This document shows, piece after piece, positions 43,858-53,462 of a stretch of DNA of 64,000 nucleotides. The notes below the pieces were generated by a model. The model was not told where the DNA came from. It saw only the letters and a list, made by a program, of their open reading frames with translations, and searched no databases. The DNA is from Alteromonas indica (GTDB lineage: Bacteria; Pseudomonadota; Gammaproteobacteria; Enterobacterales; Alteromonadaceae), in contig PYVY01000002.1 of assembly GCA_003056425.1 (NCBI GenBank), positions 1 through 64,000 of the forward strand, given 5' to 3'. Both the position numbers and the translations under genes were made by a program. Positions within the stretch are counted from its first letter, which is position 1, and each line of letters begins with the position of its first letter.

Positions 43858-44559
43858 ATGGCGGAGCAATGCTTTCGGATGAAAGGTACAACACTGACAA
43901 GTATTGTACTGGATATACTCAACTTTGAACCTGATGAATTTGATAAGCAACTGACGGCTAAAGTCGCCAGTGCACCTCAATTTTTTACCCGTTCTTCGTT
44001 AATCTTGCAGCTAAATACTGCAATCTCGGCTACCGAATTTGAGCTATTGGTAGCGTTATGCAAAAAGCATCAGTTACAGCCGATGGCGGTGAAAGGTCAG
44101 GTAGGTGAATTAAGAACAACAATAAACGATCTGGGGCTGTCTGATATCAGCCAAAGCAAGTCAACGGATTCAGCCCTGCCGGCCGGGGACAATGACGCAC
44201 CGGCGCCTGCCGCCGCACCGGCTAATAATGGTGTAGCGAAGGTTATTGATCGTCCTGTACGTTCAGGCCAACAGGTATATGCCCAAGGTGGCGATTTAAT
44301 CATTGTTGCACCGGTAAGTGAAGGCGCAGAAATTCTGGCCGATGGAAATATCCATGTTTACGGCACCATGCGTGGCAGAGCACTTGCAGGGGTAAAAGGG
44401 GATACGCAGGCACGAATATTTTGCCAGCAAATGGAAGCTGAGTTGCTCTCTATTGCCGGACGTTTCGTGATGCAGGACACTATACAAACACAATGCTGGA
44501 AACAATCAGCACAAGCATATTTGGAAGAGGATGCGTTAGTGGTATCGGCACTAGTTTGA
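43858..44559 (+). CDS. minC: Septum site-determining protein MinC
   Basis: 233-residue inhibitor of FtsZ ring formation. The N-terminal domain (about residues 8-105) has FTRSSLILQL and a hydrophobic core typical of MinC_N. A Pro/Ala-rich linker follows. The C-terminal beta-helix (about 130-233) has RPVRSGQQVYAQGGDLIIVA, GSVSEGAEILADGNIHVYG and GAD-type turns that bind MinD. It is the first gene of minCDE; minD starts 29 bp after its stop. Length is close to the E. coli protein (231). Confidence 0.96.
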   Translation: MAEQCFRMKGTTLTSIVLDILNFEPDEFDKQLTAKVASAPQFFTRSSLILQLNTAISATEFELLVALCKKHQLQPMAVKGQVGELRTTINDLGLSDISQSKSTDSALPAGDNDAPAPAAAPANNGVAKVIDRPVRSGQQVYAQGGDLIIVAPVSEGAEILADGNIHVYGTMRGRALAGVKGDTQARIFCQQMEAELLSIAGRFVMQDTIQTQCWKQSAQAYLEEDALVVSALV

Positions 44560-44588
44560 TACGCAACGTATTCATCGAGGAAAGGTAA

Positions 44589-45398
44589 ATGGCAAAGATT
44601 ATCGTGGTAACCTCAGGAAAGGGGGGTGTAGGCAAAACTACATCCAGCGCAGCTATAGGAACTGGCCTGGCGCTACAGGGACATAAAACCGTGGTGGTAG
44701 ATTTTGATGTAGGCTTACGTAACCTTGATTTAATCATGGGTTGCGAGCGCCGCGTAGTGTATGACTTTGTTAATGTTATCAACAAAGAAGCGTCGTTGAA
44801 TCAGGCTTTGATTAAAGATAAGCGTACGCCCGGCCTGTTTATTTTGCCAGCATCGCAAACCCGGGACAAAGACGCCCTCACCATGGAAGGTGTACAAGCG
44901 GTACTGAATGATCTGAGCAAAGATTTTGATTACATCATTTGCGACTCCCCGGCGGGGATTGAACAAGGTGCGCAAATGGCATTGTATTTTGCCGATGAAG
45001 CAATTGTCGTTACTAACCCTGAAGTGTCGTCGGTTCGCGACTCTGATCGCATTCTGGGGATTTTACAAAGTAAATCCATGCGCGCAGAGCAGGGTAAAAA
45101 TGTAAAAGAACATTTATTGCTGACCCGTTATAACCCGCACCGCGTAGCAACCGCTGAAATGTTAAGTGTTGCCGATGTAGAAGAAATTCTGGCAGTACCC
45201 TTGCTAGGTGTTATCCCTGAATCAGAAGCCGTACTGAAAGCCTCTAACCAGGGATCGCCGGTTATTTTAGATCAGGAATCAACTGCTGGTCAGGCTTACA
45301 ACGACGCGGTGCGTCGCTTGTTAGGCGAAAAAGTGGAGCATCGCTTTTTGGAGGCGCAGAAAAAAGGGTTCTTTAAGCGACTGCTCGGAGGGAAATAA
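44589..45398 (+). CDS. minD: Septum site-determining ATPase MinD
   Basis: 269-residue membrane-associated ATPase that oscillates between cell poles with MinE and carries MinC. Deviant Walker [10 protein letters not shown] is near the N-terminus (about residues 10-18), followed by [19 protein letters not shown]; the C-terminal membrane-targeting helix is [17 protein letters not shown] stands just upstream of the ATG. It overlaps minE by one base (TAATG). Confidence 0.98.
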   Translation: MAKIIVVTSGKGGVGKTTSSAAIGTGLALQGHKTVVVDFDVGLRNLDLIMGCERRVVYDFVNVINKEASLNQALIKDKRTPGLFILPASQTRDKDALTMEGVQAVLNDLSKDFDYIICDSPAGIEQGAQMALYFADEAIVVTNPEVSSVRDSDRILGILQSKSMRAEQGKNVKEHLLLTRYNPHRVATAEMLSVADVEEILAVPLLGVIPESEAVLKASNQGSPVILDQESTAGQAYNDAVRRLLGEKVEHRFLEAQKKGFFKRLLGGK

Positions 45399-45649
45399 TG
45401 GGCATATTTGACTACCTGCTGAAAAAGGGCAAGCCCAACTCAGCTGCCGTGGCTAAAGAGCGGCTACAAATTATTGTTGCGCACGAGCGGCGTAAACGCA
45501 CCGAGCCTGATTATTTGCCAATGATGCAACAGGAAATACTCGAGGTGATTAGAAAGTATGTACAGATAGCCGATGACCAGGTATCTGTGCAGCTGGAAGA
45601 CAGTGATGACTGCAGCGTGCTGGAGTTGAACATTACGCTACCTGAGTAG
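45398..45649 (+). CDS. minE: Cell division topological specificity factor MinE
   Basis: 83-residue protein that stimulates MinD and confines MinC to the poles. The N-terminal part ([20 protein letters not shown]) is membrane and MinD binding; the C-terminal topological-specificity domain starts near residue 32 ([18 protein letters not shown]). Length typical (88 in E. coli). Third gene of minCDE. Confidence 0.97.
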   Translation: MGIFDYLLKKGKPNSAAVAKERLQIIVAHERRKRTEPDYLPMMQQEILEVIRKYVQIADDQVSVQLEDSDDCSVLELNITLPE

Positions 45650-45675
45650 TTCGTGGCTTAAGTAGGGTTAATCCT

Positions 45676-45707
45676 AAAAAAGCTCCCTTTTATAAAGGAG
45701 CTTTTTT
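45676..45707 (+). terminator. Rho-independent terminator of minCDE
   Basis: AAAAAAGCTCC(C)TTT/AAAGGAGCTTTTTT, one bulged C, 27 bp after minE, ending in a T-tract. Confidence 0.85.
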
Positions 45708-45789
45708 GTAGGTAAAAGCCAAGGTTATCGTAAGTAGGTGCCCTCGTAGCTTTGGCGTGTTTCCAGCGATTTTCTGTCAAGCGCTAGGG

Positions 45790-47346
45790 TTACCGAGCCG
45801 GTGAAGCGTTTCCGGTACGCTCATATTTTGCCGGTTGGCCAGGCTTCGGCAAGGCCGCTAAAATAAATTCCCGGACATCCTGGTTCGCCGTTTTTAAATC
45901 CGCTTTGCGCAGGTACATCATATGGCCACTATGGTATCCCTTAAAGCTTAGCCGTGACTGCATGGCCCCGCTAGGATCAAGTTGCCAGAGGGTATACTTG
46001 GCATCAAAATAATTGGTGGCACCATCAAAGTAGCCCGACTGCACCATTACCTTTAGATAGGGATTGGCCGCCATTGCCATGCGTAAATCTTCACCGGTAG
46101 TATCGTCGCTTCTGTCCCACGGATGTACCGGGCCAAACATATTGTATTGCAGGTCCGTTTTTACCTTTAGTTCATTGCGTAGGTACGTATTGATGGCAGG
46201 TGTAAAAGCATGTAGCCAGGCGGTAAGCTCTGCGTTGTAGTCGGGGCTGCTACCCACCGTTTGTTTGTCTATACCCAGATAGCGGCTGTCTAAACGCCCC
46301 AGGGTTTTTCCTTCATCCCTTAATAACGCCTTCCAGAAATAACGGGTGCTGACATCCAAGTTGCTGCCTTCAATGTCACTGACCGACAACCCGGAATAGG
46401 CCGCCATCTGTTTAATAAGCTGCTGTTTGCTGGTGGCATTAATATATCCGCCACGGGCGAGCGCAGGCATTAGCTTATCCAGGGTAAAGCGTTCGACTTC
46501 TTCTAGCAGGCTTTCCAGCGGCTTATTTTGGTACTGCGGCGCCAGCTTTTTGTGATACCACGCCGTGGCGGCAAAGTAGGGGAGCCGGTTAGCAGCTTCT
46601 ACCACGCCTTCGCGGGGAATACCCAACTCAGTAGGTGAAACCAGGATAACCCCGTTTAAATACATCCACTGGTCATTTTGCAGAGCCAATGCCAAGCCCG
46701 AGACCCGAGTGGTTCCATAGCTTTCGCCAATCAAAAATTTGGGAGCCCGCCAGCGGTCGTGGCGGCTGACAAAGGTATTTATCCATTGCGCTAAATAGGC
46801 AATATCGGCGTTCACGCCAAAGAACATTTTCTGCTGGTCTTCTTTGGAAGGCAACTTACCTTCACTGGTCTCCAGGACCCGGCTATAGCCGGTATTTACC
46901 GGGTTAACATAAACAATGTCGGCCACATCCAATACCGAGTGAGGATTAGTTTTAGTGCCATAGGGTTGCACCGGATAGCCTTCGTCATCCACATTGAGCA
47001 CTTTGGGCCCGGTATACGCCAGATGCATCCATACCGAGGCCGACCCGGGCCCCCCGTTAAAGCTGATAAGCAAAGGGCGGGTTTGGTTATCCTTAATATC
47101 GGTGCGTTCATAATAGGTGTACTGCAATGTTGCAATCGGCTTACCGTCGTCATTCCATACCGGTTGCATACCCGCAGTGGCTTGGTACTTCACCCGTTCA
47201 CCGCGAATCTGGGTGGTGTGCTCGGTCACTATGGTTTGTTCAATATCTGCTTTGCGTTGATGTGTGGGGTTAGCGGGCGCAGTGGCAGCATGGCTTAACA
47301 TGCTTGCAGTTAACGCTACGCTAATGAGATATCCTTTCCAGTACAT
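45790..47346 (-). CDS. S10-family serine carboxypeptidase-like protein
   Basis: 518-residue exported protein of peptidase family S10. Signal peptide with A-x-A near residue 22. Catalytic Ser lies in GESYGTT; the oxyanion and substrate block is FNGGPGSASVWMH; the Asp and His are in GYFDGATN and YHSGHMMYL. Family members are known in marine bacteria as secreted carboxypeptidases. It is monocistronic on the minus strand, with a terminator-poor 3' end beside minCDE. Substrate unknown. Confidence 0.88.
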   Translation of the reverse strand: MYWKGYLISVALTASMLSHAATAPANPTHQRKADIEQTIVTEHTTQIRGERVKYQATAGMQPVWNDDGKPIATLQYTYYERTDIKDNQTRPLLISFNGGPGSASVWMHLAYTGPKVLNVDDEGYPVQPYGTKTNPHSVLDVADIVYVNPVNTGYSRVLETSEGKLPSKEDQQKMFFGVNADIAYLAQWINTFVSRHDRWRAPKFLIGESYGTTRVSGLALALQNDQWMYLNGVILVSPTELGIPREGVVEAANRLPYFAATAWYHKKLAPQYQNKPLESLLEEVERFTLDKLMPALARGGYINATSKQQLIKQMAAYSGLSVSDIEGSNLDVSTRYFWKALLRDEGKTLGRLDSRYLGIDKQTVGSSPDYNAELTAWLHAFTPAINTYLRNELKVKTDLQYNMFGPVHPWDRSDDTTGEDLRMAMAANPYLKVMVQSGYFDGATNYFDAKYTLWQLDPSGAMQSRLSFKGYHSGHMMYLRKADLKTANQDVREFILAALPKPGQPAKYERTGNASPAR

Positions 47347-47470
47347 AAAGCCTCTTATTTTAGTTATACAGCGTTACAATAATCGTTTTTAGTTGTTATT
47401 TGTTGGGTCTGAACCCGCTGGGATCTACACTTATATTAGCGCGGGTGCGGGCGCGGATGACAATAGCATT

Positions 47471-47497
47471 GCTAAGCGGCCGCTATGACCGCTTAGC
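47471..47497 (-). terminator. Hairpin after the M20 peptidase gene
   Basis: GCTAAGCGG/CCGCTTAGC, 9-bp perfect stem with a 9-nt loop, 53 bp after the stop of the leftward M20 gene; no T-tract, so a weak call. Confidence 0.4.
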
Positions 47498-47549
47498 TGG
47501 TTAATTTAATGTTAACATCAAGGCGTGTCGGTTATTGTTGGTTTATCGA

Positions 47550-48869
47550 TTACTGCTGGTTATCGGTCGCGGGCAGACCGTCATGCTGTAACCGGTACAA
47601 CAACAGGGCCGCACGTTTTGCCTGGCTACGTAGCGTGGTTAAGTCGCCCTGTTCTTTAACCGTGTGGCCAGCGGTACCGCCCATGCCTAAGCCGTCCAAC
47701 GCCATCTTTACATGAGCAGCGGTGAACGATACATCCGCTGCGCCGGCATTGCGTGGGTCAATAGCACTCACCTGGCCCTGGCCCAGCGCTTCGCTCACCG
47801 CCGAGTATAACGTCAGTAACCGTGCGTTACCGGGCGTAGGGGAAAGCGGGGGATAGCCATCTTCATAAGTAATGGAAGCTGATGTCTGGGGCAGGTTCTG
47901 GGCCACAATCTTGCGCATTTTTTGTTTCACCCGCTCCAGCTGTTCAGCCGAAATTGCGCGAATATCGCCGGTAACCAGGGCTTTTTCTGCCACCACATTA
48001 TCTTTGCCAAACGCCGTACCTTTATTTGCGCTGGGCTGATGACTGATTTGGGTGCCGCCGATAATTTTACCCGGGTTAAATGTCAGCAATTTCTCGTCTT
48101 GTAAGCCGGTATAAAATGCCTGAAGGATACGCGCCGCTTCATAAATGGCGCCCGCTCCTACATCGGGTTGAAAAATCTGCGAAGAATGCGCCGGGGTGCC
48201 GGTTATCTCTAATGTCCAGCCCATAGCGCCACGCCGGGCGGTGTTCGCGGTGGCGGGGTTACCATCCCCATTTTCAAAACCCAGGGCAACATCAGCCCAT
48301 TTTGCTGCGTCTATCAGCGCGGCTTTAGATAGCGACAAAGGCCGGCCACTGGACTCTTCATCACCGGTCATAACCACCTGAATATTCATATCGGCCAGCT
48401 CGCCAGCGGCTGCCAGGGCTCGTAGCGTTTGCAATATAATAATATTGCCGCCTTTCATATCGGCAATACCCGGCCCTGACGCCCAGCCCGCTTTCGTGAG
48501 CGAAAAAGTTTGAAACGGGCTGTCAGGCTCAAACACGGTATCCAGGTGGCCAATGAGTAATATATTCGGCCCGCGTGTTCCTGTTTTAGTCGCCACCAGA
48601 TGGCCCGCCCGCTCAAAGGCGCTACCATCGGTCATGTCAACGGTAAAACCAAGCGCTTCGAATTCCGGAATCAGCAAAGCACCCGCTTTTTTCACTCCAG
48701 CCAGGTTCATTGTGCCGCTGTTGATGTTCACCGACTTTTCCAATAGGGAAACCGCTTCATCATGATGTTGATCAAGGTAATCGATGGCTGCTTGTTCAGC
48801 CGGCGATATTGCCGCAAACGTATTTGTGCAGGCCAGTGCCAGCAAACCCAGCAGAGCAGTTTTTTTCAT
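47550..48869 (-). CDS. M20-family metallopeptidase (glutamate carboxypeptidase-like)
   Basis: 439-residue exported zinc peptidase. Signal peptide MKKTALLGLLALACTNTFAA. Zinc ligands and catalytic residues are seen as GHLDTVF (His and Asp), ADMKGGN (bridging Asp), TGDEESSG (catalytic Glu-Glu) and a dimerisation domain with GTPAHSSQIF. The closest described type is carboxypeptidase G2, which cleaves C-terminal glutamate. A well-placed SD cannot be pointed out, but the first Met begins the signal. Monocistronic, next to the S10 peptidase, so both may serve peptide use. Confidence 0.88.
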   Translation of the reverse strand: MKKTALLGLLALACTNTFAAISPAEQAAIDYLDQHHDEAVSLLEKSVNINSGTMNLAGVKKAGALLIPEFEALGFTVDMTDGSAFERAGHLVATKTGTRGPNILLIGHLDTVFEPDSPFQTFSLTKAGWASGPGIADMKGGNIIILQTLRALAAAGELADMNIQVVMTGDEESSGRPLSLSKAALIDAAKWADVALGFENGDGNPATANTARRGAMGWTLEITGTPAHSSQIFQPDVGAGAIYEAARILQAFYTGLQDEKLLTFNPGKIIGGTQISHQPSANKGTAFGKDNVVAEKALVTGDIRAISAEQLERVKQKMRKIVAQNLPQTSASITYEDGYPPLSPTPGNARLLTLYSAVSEALGQGQVSAIDPRNAGAADVSFTAAHVKMALDGLGMGGTAGHTVKEQGDLTTLRSQAKRAALLLYRLQHDGLPATDNQQ

Positions 48870-49041
48870 GGGAATTCCCTAAGTGTATGGTAATGATGCT
48901 ATTACCATACCCATGCAGCAGGTAAAATAGCAAAACCTTGTTGCCGGTTAGCGGGTCTGGCACGACAATTTACCCTTGCCGGGTAAACAGTTTAGGCGTA
49001 TTGGTAGTACCAACAACATTACTCATGTAATGGAGCGAGCA

Positions 49042-50049
49042 ATGAAACAAGTAACAATAGCCACACCCGAACAGGGTTTAGAGGGTCTGAAAGTCAGTGA
49101 AACTGCACCACCGCCAGAGCCTGGCGCCGGTGAAATCATGGTCAATATTAAGGCCACCTCGCTTAACTATCATGATTACGGCGTGGCGTCCGGCACCATG
49201 AAGCCTACCCCCGGCAGAGTCGTGATGTCGGATGGCGCAGGCGTGGTTACCGCGGTGGGTGAAGGGGTATGCGAATTCGCCAAAGGCGATAATGTTGTAT
49301 CGGTGTTTTTCCCTGACTGGCAGTCGGGGCCCCCGCAGGTTGGCGATTTCTCCCGGACGCCGGGCGATGGCATCGATGGCTATGCCCGTGAATACGTCAC
49401 CCTGCCAGCACACTGGTTTACCCACGCCCCCAGTGGTTGGTCGCATGCGCAGTCGGCGACTGTTACCACAGCCGGACTAACCGCCTGGCGCGCCCTGGTG
49501 GTGGAAGGGAATTTGAAGGCGGGAGATACAGTTTTACTATTGGGCACCGGAGGCGTATCGGTGTATGCCCTGCAAATAGCCAAGGCAATGGGGGCGAAAG
49601 TTGCGATTACCTCGTCCAGCGATGCCAAGCTGGAAAAAGCCCGGGCGTTAGGCGCCGATTTCACGGTCAATTACAAAACTGACGAGCAGTGGGGCAAAAC
49701 GGTTGCTAAATGGAGTGGTAGCGGGGTGGACCATGTGGTTGAGGTAGGCGGCCCGGCAACCCTTGGTCAGTCGATTAAAGCCTGTCGGGTAGGCGGTAGT
49801 ATTGTGCTTATCGGCGTACTGACAGGGATTGGCGGGGAAGTGCCTACTGCGCTGCTTATGCGCAAACAAATTCGCCTGACCGGTATAATCGTAGGCTCGC
49901 GACAAGATCAGCAGAATTTTGTCAAAGCCCTCGAAACGATGGCCTTTGAGCCGGTTATCGATAAGTCGTTTGAGCTTGAAGCGTTGGCCGATGCATTTCG
50001 GTACGAGGAATCTGGCCAACATTTTGGTAAGATAGTCGCGCAATACTAA
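49042..50049 (+). CDS. Zinc-free MDR alcohol dehydrogenase-like oxidoreductase
   Basis: 335 residues from ATG 49042, chosen because GGAG stands 6 bp before it. The longer frame from 48976 has no comparable ribosome site. N-terminal catalytic domain and a Rossmann domain with LLGTGGVSVYALQIAKAMGA; coenzyme binding is clear (NAD(P)H). No zinc-ligand pattern. Separate from the other MDR gene in the window at 13603, to which it is similar only in fold. Substrate unknown. Confidence 0.85.
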   Translation: MKQVTIATPEQGLEGLKVSETAPPPEPGAGEIMVNIKATSLNYHDYGVASGTMKPTPGRVVMSDGAGVVTAVGEGVCEFAKGDNVVSVFFPDWQSGPPQVGDFSRTPGDGIDGYAREYVTLPAHWFTHAPSGWSHAQSATVTTAGLTAWRALVVEGNLKAGDTVLLLGTGGVSVYALQIAKAMGAKVAITSSSDAKLEKARALGADFTVNYKTDEQWGKTVAKWSGSGVDHVVEVGGPATLGQSIKACRVGGSIVLIGVLTGIGGEVPTALLMRKQIRLTGIIVGSRQDQQNFVKALETMAFEPVIDKSFELEALADAFRYEESGQHFGKIVAQY

Positions 50050-50207
50050 ATAAGCGCAGGCCAGGGATGGTCAAATTACTCATTTTGTAAGCCGGTCAGG
50101 GCTTTTCTGAACTCAGGCCAGTATTGCGGGCGTATCAATCCTATTTACTCTAGCCCGCTAATACGCACGTTATATTACGGCCCAAACTGGTTAACTCCGG
50201 GGTGGGT

Positions 50208-50246
50208 ATGGACTGGCTACATTTACTGCAACGGAATACGCTGTGA
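50208..50246 (+). CDS. Possible 12-residue leader ORF before the methyltransferase
   Basis: ATG at 50208 begins 12 codons (MDWLHLLQRNTL) that end in TGA at 50244-50246, overlapping the GTG start of the next gene as GTGA. A GGGGTGGG ribosome-like site is just upstream. Overlap of this kind allows translational coupling; whether the peptide is made is unknown. Confidence 0.3.
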   Translation: MDWLHLLQRNTL

Positions 50247-51067
50247 CCTTAAACATCGTAACTGACACCACTGAAGAAAAAACCATATTAGAAGCCTGCA
50301 TCTCAAGCAAGGCTACGCCGGGTAAGGCGTTACGTATTCTGGAAGCCGGTTGTGGAAACAAATGGCAGCTCAAACTCAATGATATCGAATATACATTATC
50401 CGGGGTCGATATAGACGCCGACGCCGTATCGTTACGCCAATCCAAATTCAATGATCTGGATGAGGTGATAATCGGTGATTTGCGAGAAGTGGCATTACCT
50501 GAGGCGGCATTTGACGTAATTTATACTGCCTACGTACTGGAGCATGTCAGTAATGTAACCCGGGTTCTGGAAAACTTTTCGCGCTGGCTAAAACCCGGTG
50601 GCGTCATTATTATCAAAGTGCCTGACCGGGATTCTGTTTACGGCTTTATGGCCCGCTCTACGCCCCATTGGATGCATGTGTATTATTACCGTCTGATAAA
50701 AGGGAATAAAAACGCGGGTAAACCCGGTTATCTACCGTATCCTACGGTATACGATCCTGCATTGGCCCGCCGCAATATACAGCAGTACTGCCAGTCACAC
50801 GGGCTGGCCGTAAAAGCCACCTTTGGCAAAAATAACTATTTACGCAAGCGTTCTGCCCGCGACCGTTTTATCCGGGTGTTTGCTCAGCTGGTGAATGTAT
50901 TTTCGTTGGGCCGCCTGGCATGGCATTATAACGACCTGATTTATATCATTGAAAAACCGACGGCTGATAGCCAGGCCGCACCGACCGCGGCGTCGCCCTT
51001 AGCAAATAGTGAGCATACTGGTACGCGGCATAATAGTACGGTCACCCCCGCGCGTCGCCCAGTGTAA
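50243..51067 (+). CDS. Class I SAM-dependent methyltransferase
   Basis: 274 residues, GTG start that overlaps a short upstream ORF stop (GTGA). Motif I is LEAGCGNKWQL (about residues 34-44), acidic residue in VDIDADAV, and a later LEHVSN...WLKPGGVIIIKVPD is typical of Methyltransf_11 (type with CYPE-like posts absent). C-terminal 50 residues are low complexity (Ala, Thr, Ser, Arg). Single gene between the MDR oxidoreductase and upp. Substrate unknown; the KVPDRDSVYGF stretch and the later RLIKGN resemble glycan or lipid-linked methyltransferases, but this is weak. Confidence 0.78.
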   Translation: MTLNIVTDTTEEKTILEACISSKATPGKALRILEAGCGNKWQLKLNDIEYTLSGVDIDADAVSLRQSKFNDLDEVIIGDLREVALPEAAFDVIYTAYVLEHVSNVTRVLENFSRWLKPGGVIIIKVPDRDSVYGFMARSTPHWMHVYYYRLIKGNKNAGKPGYLPYPTVYDPALARRNIQQYCQSHGLAVKATFGKNNYLRKRSARDRFIRVFAQLVNVFSLGRLAWHYNDLIYIIEKPTADSQAAPTAASPLANSEHTGTRHNSTVTPARRPV

Positions 51068-51261
51068 CTATTAAGCCTGTTACGAACAGGTTATGTTAGG
51101 TATTGTCAGCGTTACAAAACGATTATCTGCTAGCCAATCAGCATATAAATGTGTGTTAACAGTCGATATTTTTTTGCGACACAGGGATAATCGTCAGGTT
51201 ACCCGGGCACGCATGCGTGTCTGGTGTTTGTACCTCATTATTATTTATCACGGAGCGCACC

Positions 51262-51891
51262 ATGGCTGTTCATGAAATCAGGCATCCACTTATTCAGCAT
51301 AAACTTGGCCTCATGCGTGAAGCAGGTTTAAGCAGTAAAGACTTTCGCGAACTGGCCAGTGAGGTGGGCAACTTGCTGACCTATGAAGCCACCCGGGATT
51401 TACCCACTGAACCTGCCACCATTACCAGCTGGTCGGGCGACGCTATCGAAGTGCAGCAAATTGCCGGCAAGAAGATTACTGTCGTCCCTATTTTGCGAGC
51501 CGGCCTGGGCATGCTTGATGGCGTAATGGAGCTGATCCCCAATGCGAAAATATCGGTGGTGGGTTTGTATCGCGATGAAGAAACCCTTCAGCCAGTGGCG
51601 TACTTTGACAAGGTGGTTAAGCACATTGATGAGCGAACGGCGCTGATAGTCGACCCTATGTTGGCTACGGGGGGCACCCTCATAGCCGCCATCGACCTGC
51701 TCAAGCAAAAAGGTTGCACTAAAATTATGGGGCTATTTTTAGTGGCAGCCCCCGAGGGTATTGCCGCGGTGACCGCAGCCCATCCTGATATTGATATTTT
51801 CACTGCCTCGGTAGATGACAGGCTCAACAGTCAGGGTTATATCCTGCCCGGCCTGGGCGATGCCGGCGACCGTATTTTCGGTACCCGATAG
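51262..51891 (+). CDS. upp: Uracil phosphoribosyltransferase
   Basis: 209-residue enzyme making UMP from uracil and PRPP in pyrimidine salvage. The PRPP-binding loop is [14 protein letters not shown], and the N-terminal [17 protein letters not shown] is conserved. Start is ATG 51262 (GGAG 6 bp upstream); the longer frame from 51217 has a 15-residue extra end not expected in this 208-residue family. A hairpin follows. No uracil permease lies beside it. Confidence 0.96.
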   Translation: MAVHEIRHPLIQHKLGLMREAGLSSKDFRELASEVGNLLTYEATRDLPTEPATITSWSGDAIEVQQIAGKKITVVPILRAGLGMLDGVMELIPNAKISVVGLYRDEETLQPVAYFDKVVKHIDERTALIVDPMLATGGTLIAAIDLLKQKGCTKIMGLFLVAAPEGIAAVTAAHPDIDIFTASVDDRLNSQGYILPGLGDAGDRIFGTR

Positions 51892-51912
51892 GCTTTCCTA
51901 CCTCTTATCCTG

Positions 51913-51943
51913 CAGGTGTCGGTTTTACTAAAACTGGCACCTG
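51913..51943 (+). terminator. Terminator after upp
   Basis: 15-bp stem CAGGTGTCGGTTTTA/TAAAACTGGCACCTG with two G-U pairs and a small loop, 22 bp after the stop. Confidence 0.6.
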
Positions 51944-52009
51944 AATTACGTTTACTTATATTCTGTAGCTTTGCGGCCCGACTTTCCCCACCATATACCT
52001 GTCATGGGA

Positions 52010-52021
52010 TTAATCGATTAA
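52010..52021. promoter_or_regulatory. TTAATCGATTAA palindrome, likely LacI-family operator
   Basis: Perfect 12-bp palindrome with the central CG typical of LacI-family operators, 159 bp before the LacI-type regulator start. Suggests autoregulation. Confidence 0.5.
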
Positions 52022-52179
52022 GTAAATTCGGTGTTAAAAACGGATAATCTCTGCTAATGTTGTGCTGGATAACAAAAAAATTAAGAGCAAATTGAAGCAC
52101 TTTGGTATTTGCCGCGGGCGTCATATTGATGACCTTAAACAGGCACCTAAAATGTCTTCAATCAGTCACCCTACATAAT

Positions 52180-53205
52180 ATGAATAAAAATAAACTTACT
52201 TTGAAAGATGTTGCGCACATGCTGGATGTGTCCACGGCGACAATATCTAATGCCTTTAATCGACCTGATCAGTTATCGGCGGCTAAGCGGGAAGAAATTT
52301 TACTGGCCTGCCAGCGTATTGGCTATCATGGCCCGAATAAAGCGGCGCAGATTTTACGTAAAGGGCACTCAGGCATAGTGGCGCTGGTATTGGCCGATAA
52401 TATCGAATACATGGTTAGCGACCCGGTAGCCAGTACTTTTATCAAAGGGGTATCCAAGGTACTGCATGCCAATCAGAAGCATTTGTTGCTATACAGCGGC
52501 AATGTTGATTCGATTCGCGATGTTGTAGATTTTGTGGATGGCTTTATTTGCTATGGCGCCCCTGAAAATCCACGCCTTGCCCATGAGTTAACTAAGACTA
52601 TTAAACCAGTGGTAACTGTCGACTTTAATCTCGACCACCGTCCCGCCATTAATATTGATAACGAGCAGGCCGCGTATCAGATTGCCAAAGGCGCTATTCG
52701 CGAGAACGATAGGGTCGCCATTCTTGGCCTTAAACTGATTGCCTCAGCTAACACATGTCGTATTTACGACTCGCCGTTACTGGCGGCAGAGAGTTCTATT
52801 TCGCACCGGCGTTTGGATGGCTACGTTCGCGCTATGCGCGAATGCAATGTAAGCGTTGACAATGCCTGGATCTGGCATATTCCGGAAAGTGAAGGCTCCT
52901 TTGCCCGGCAAGCTGCCCGCGAAGTATTAAATAGCCACCCCAGGCCCGATACCATCTTGTGTATGAGCGACATTATCGCCCTTGAATTGCTGCAATATGC
53001 AATCAGCCAGAATATTGATGTGCCTGGCCAGTTGCGCATAACCGGTTTCGATGGCATTGATGAGGCGGCCAGAACCCGCCCTTATCTGACTACCGTATGT
53101 CAGTCGAGCCTGACTAAAGGCGAGCTGGCTGCCCAGCTGCTGTTAGACGGTGCCACCGAGTCTACCCTGCTACCTTTTGATATTGTAGCAGGCGAAACCT
53201 CGTGA
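52180..53205 (+). CDS. LacI-family transcriptional regulator
   Basis: 341 residues from ATG 52180, chosen because it directly begins the headpiece; the frame can be extended to 52102 but that adds an unrelated 26-residue stretch. HTH (TLKDVAHMLDVSTATISNAF), hinge RKGHSGIVALVL, and a periplasmic-binding-protein-like core ending in the RITGFDGIDEAARTRPYLTTV block with LLDGA. A metabolite inducer, probably a sugar or nucleoside, is expected; the operator palindrome 159 bp upstream supports autocontrol. No sugar transport or catabolic genes are adjacent, so the target is likely elsewhere. Confidence 0.88.
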   Translation: MNKNKLTLKDVAHMLDVSTATISNAFNRPDQLSAAKREEILLACQRIGYHGPNKAAQILRKGHSGIVALVLADNIEYMVSDPVASTFIKGVSKVLHANQKHLLLYSGNVDSIRDVVDFVDGFICYGAPENPRLAHELTKTIKPVVTVDFNLDHRPAINIDNEQAAYQIAKGAIRENDRVAILGLKLIASANTCRIYDSPLLAAESSISHRRLDGYVRAMRECNVSVDNAWIWHIPESEGSFARQAAREVLNSHPRPDTILCMSDIIALELLQYAISQNIDVPGQLRITGFDGIDEAARTRPYLTTVCQSSLTKGELAAQLLLDGATESTLLPFDIVAGETS

Positions 53206-53409
53206 CAATGACTTATGCCCCGCTGGCCATTGCCTTGTATTAAAGCTGGCCGGACCGTAATGGGCAGCCTAGCCGGCGCTCAGGTAGGCTGTTTACCACG
53301 GTGATGCGATGCGTTGAACGTGTGTTACCCGCACTATGGTGCGCGGTAGCCGGGGCTGGCTAAGATCGCGGGCAGGCCAACATCGCTAGCGCTGGTTTGG
53401 CGATGGTAT

Positions 53410-53430
53410 GGTAATGGTTTGGTAATGGTT
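53410..53430. repeat. Short tandem repeat, GGTAATGGTT x 2
   Basis: Two copies with 11-bp period, preceded by ATGGTATG. Lies in the space after the LacI-family gene, which otherwise shows no gene. Confidence 0.5.
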
Positions 53431-53462
53431 GGGCGAGGGTGGGACCACGCTAAGAAGCTGGC

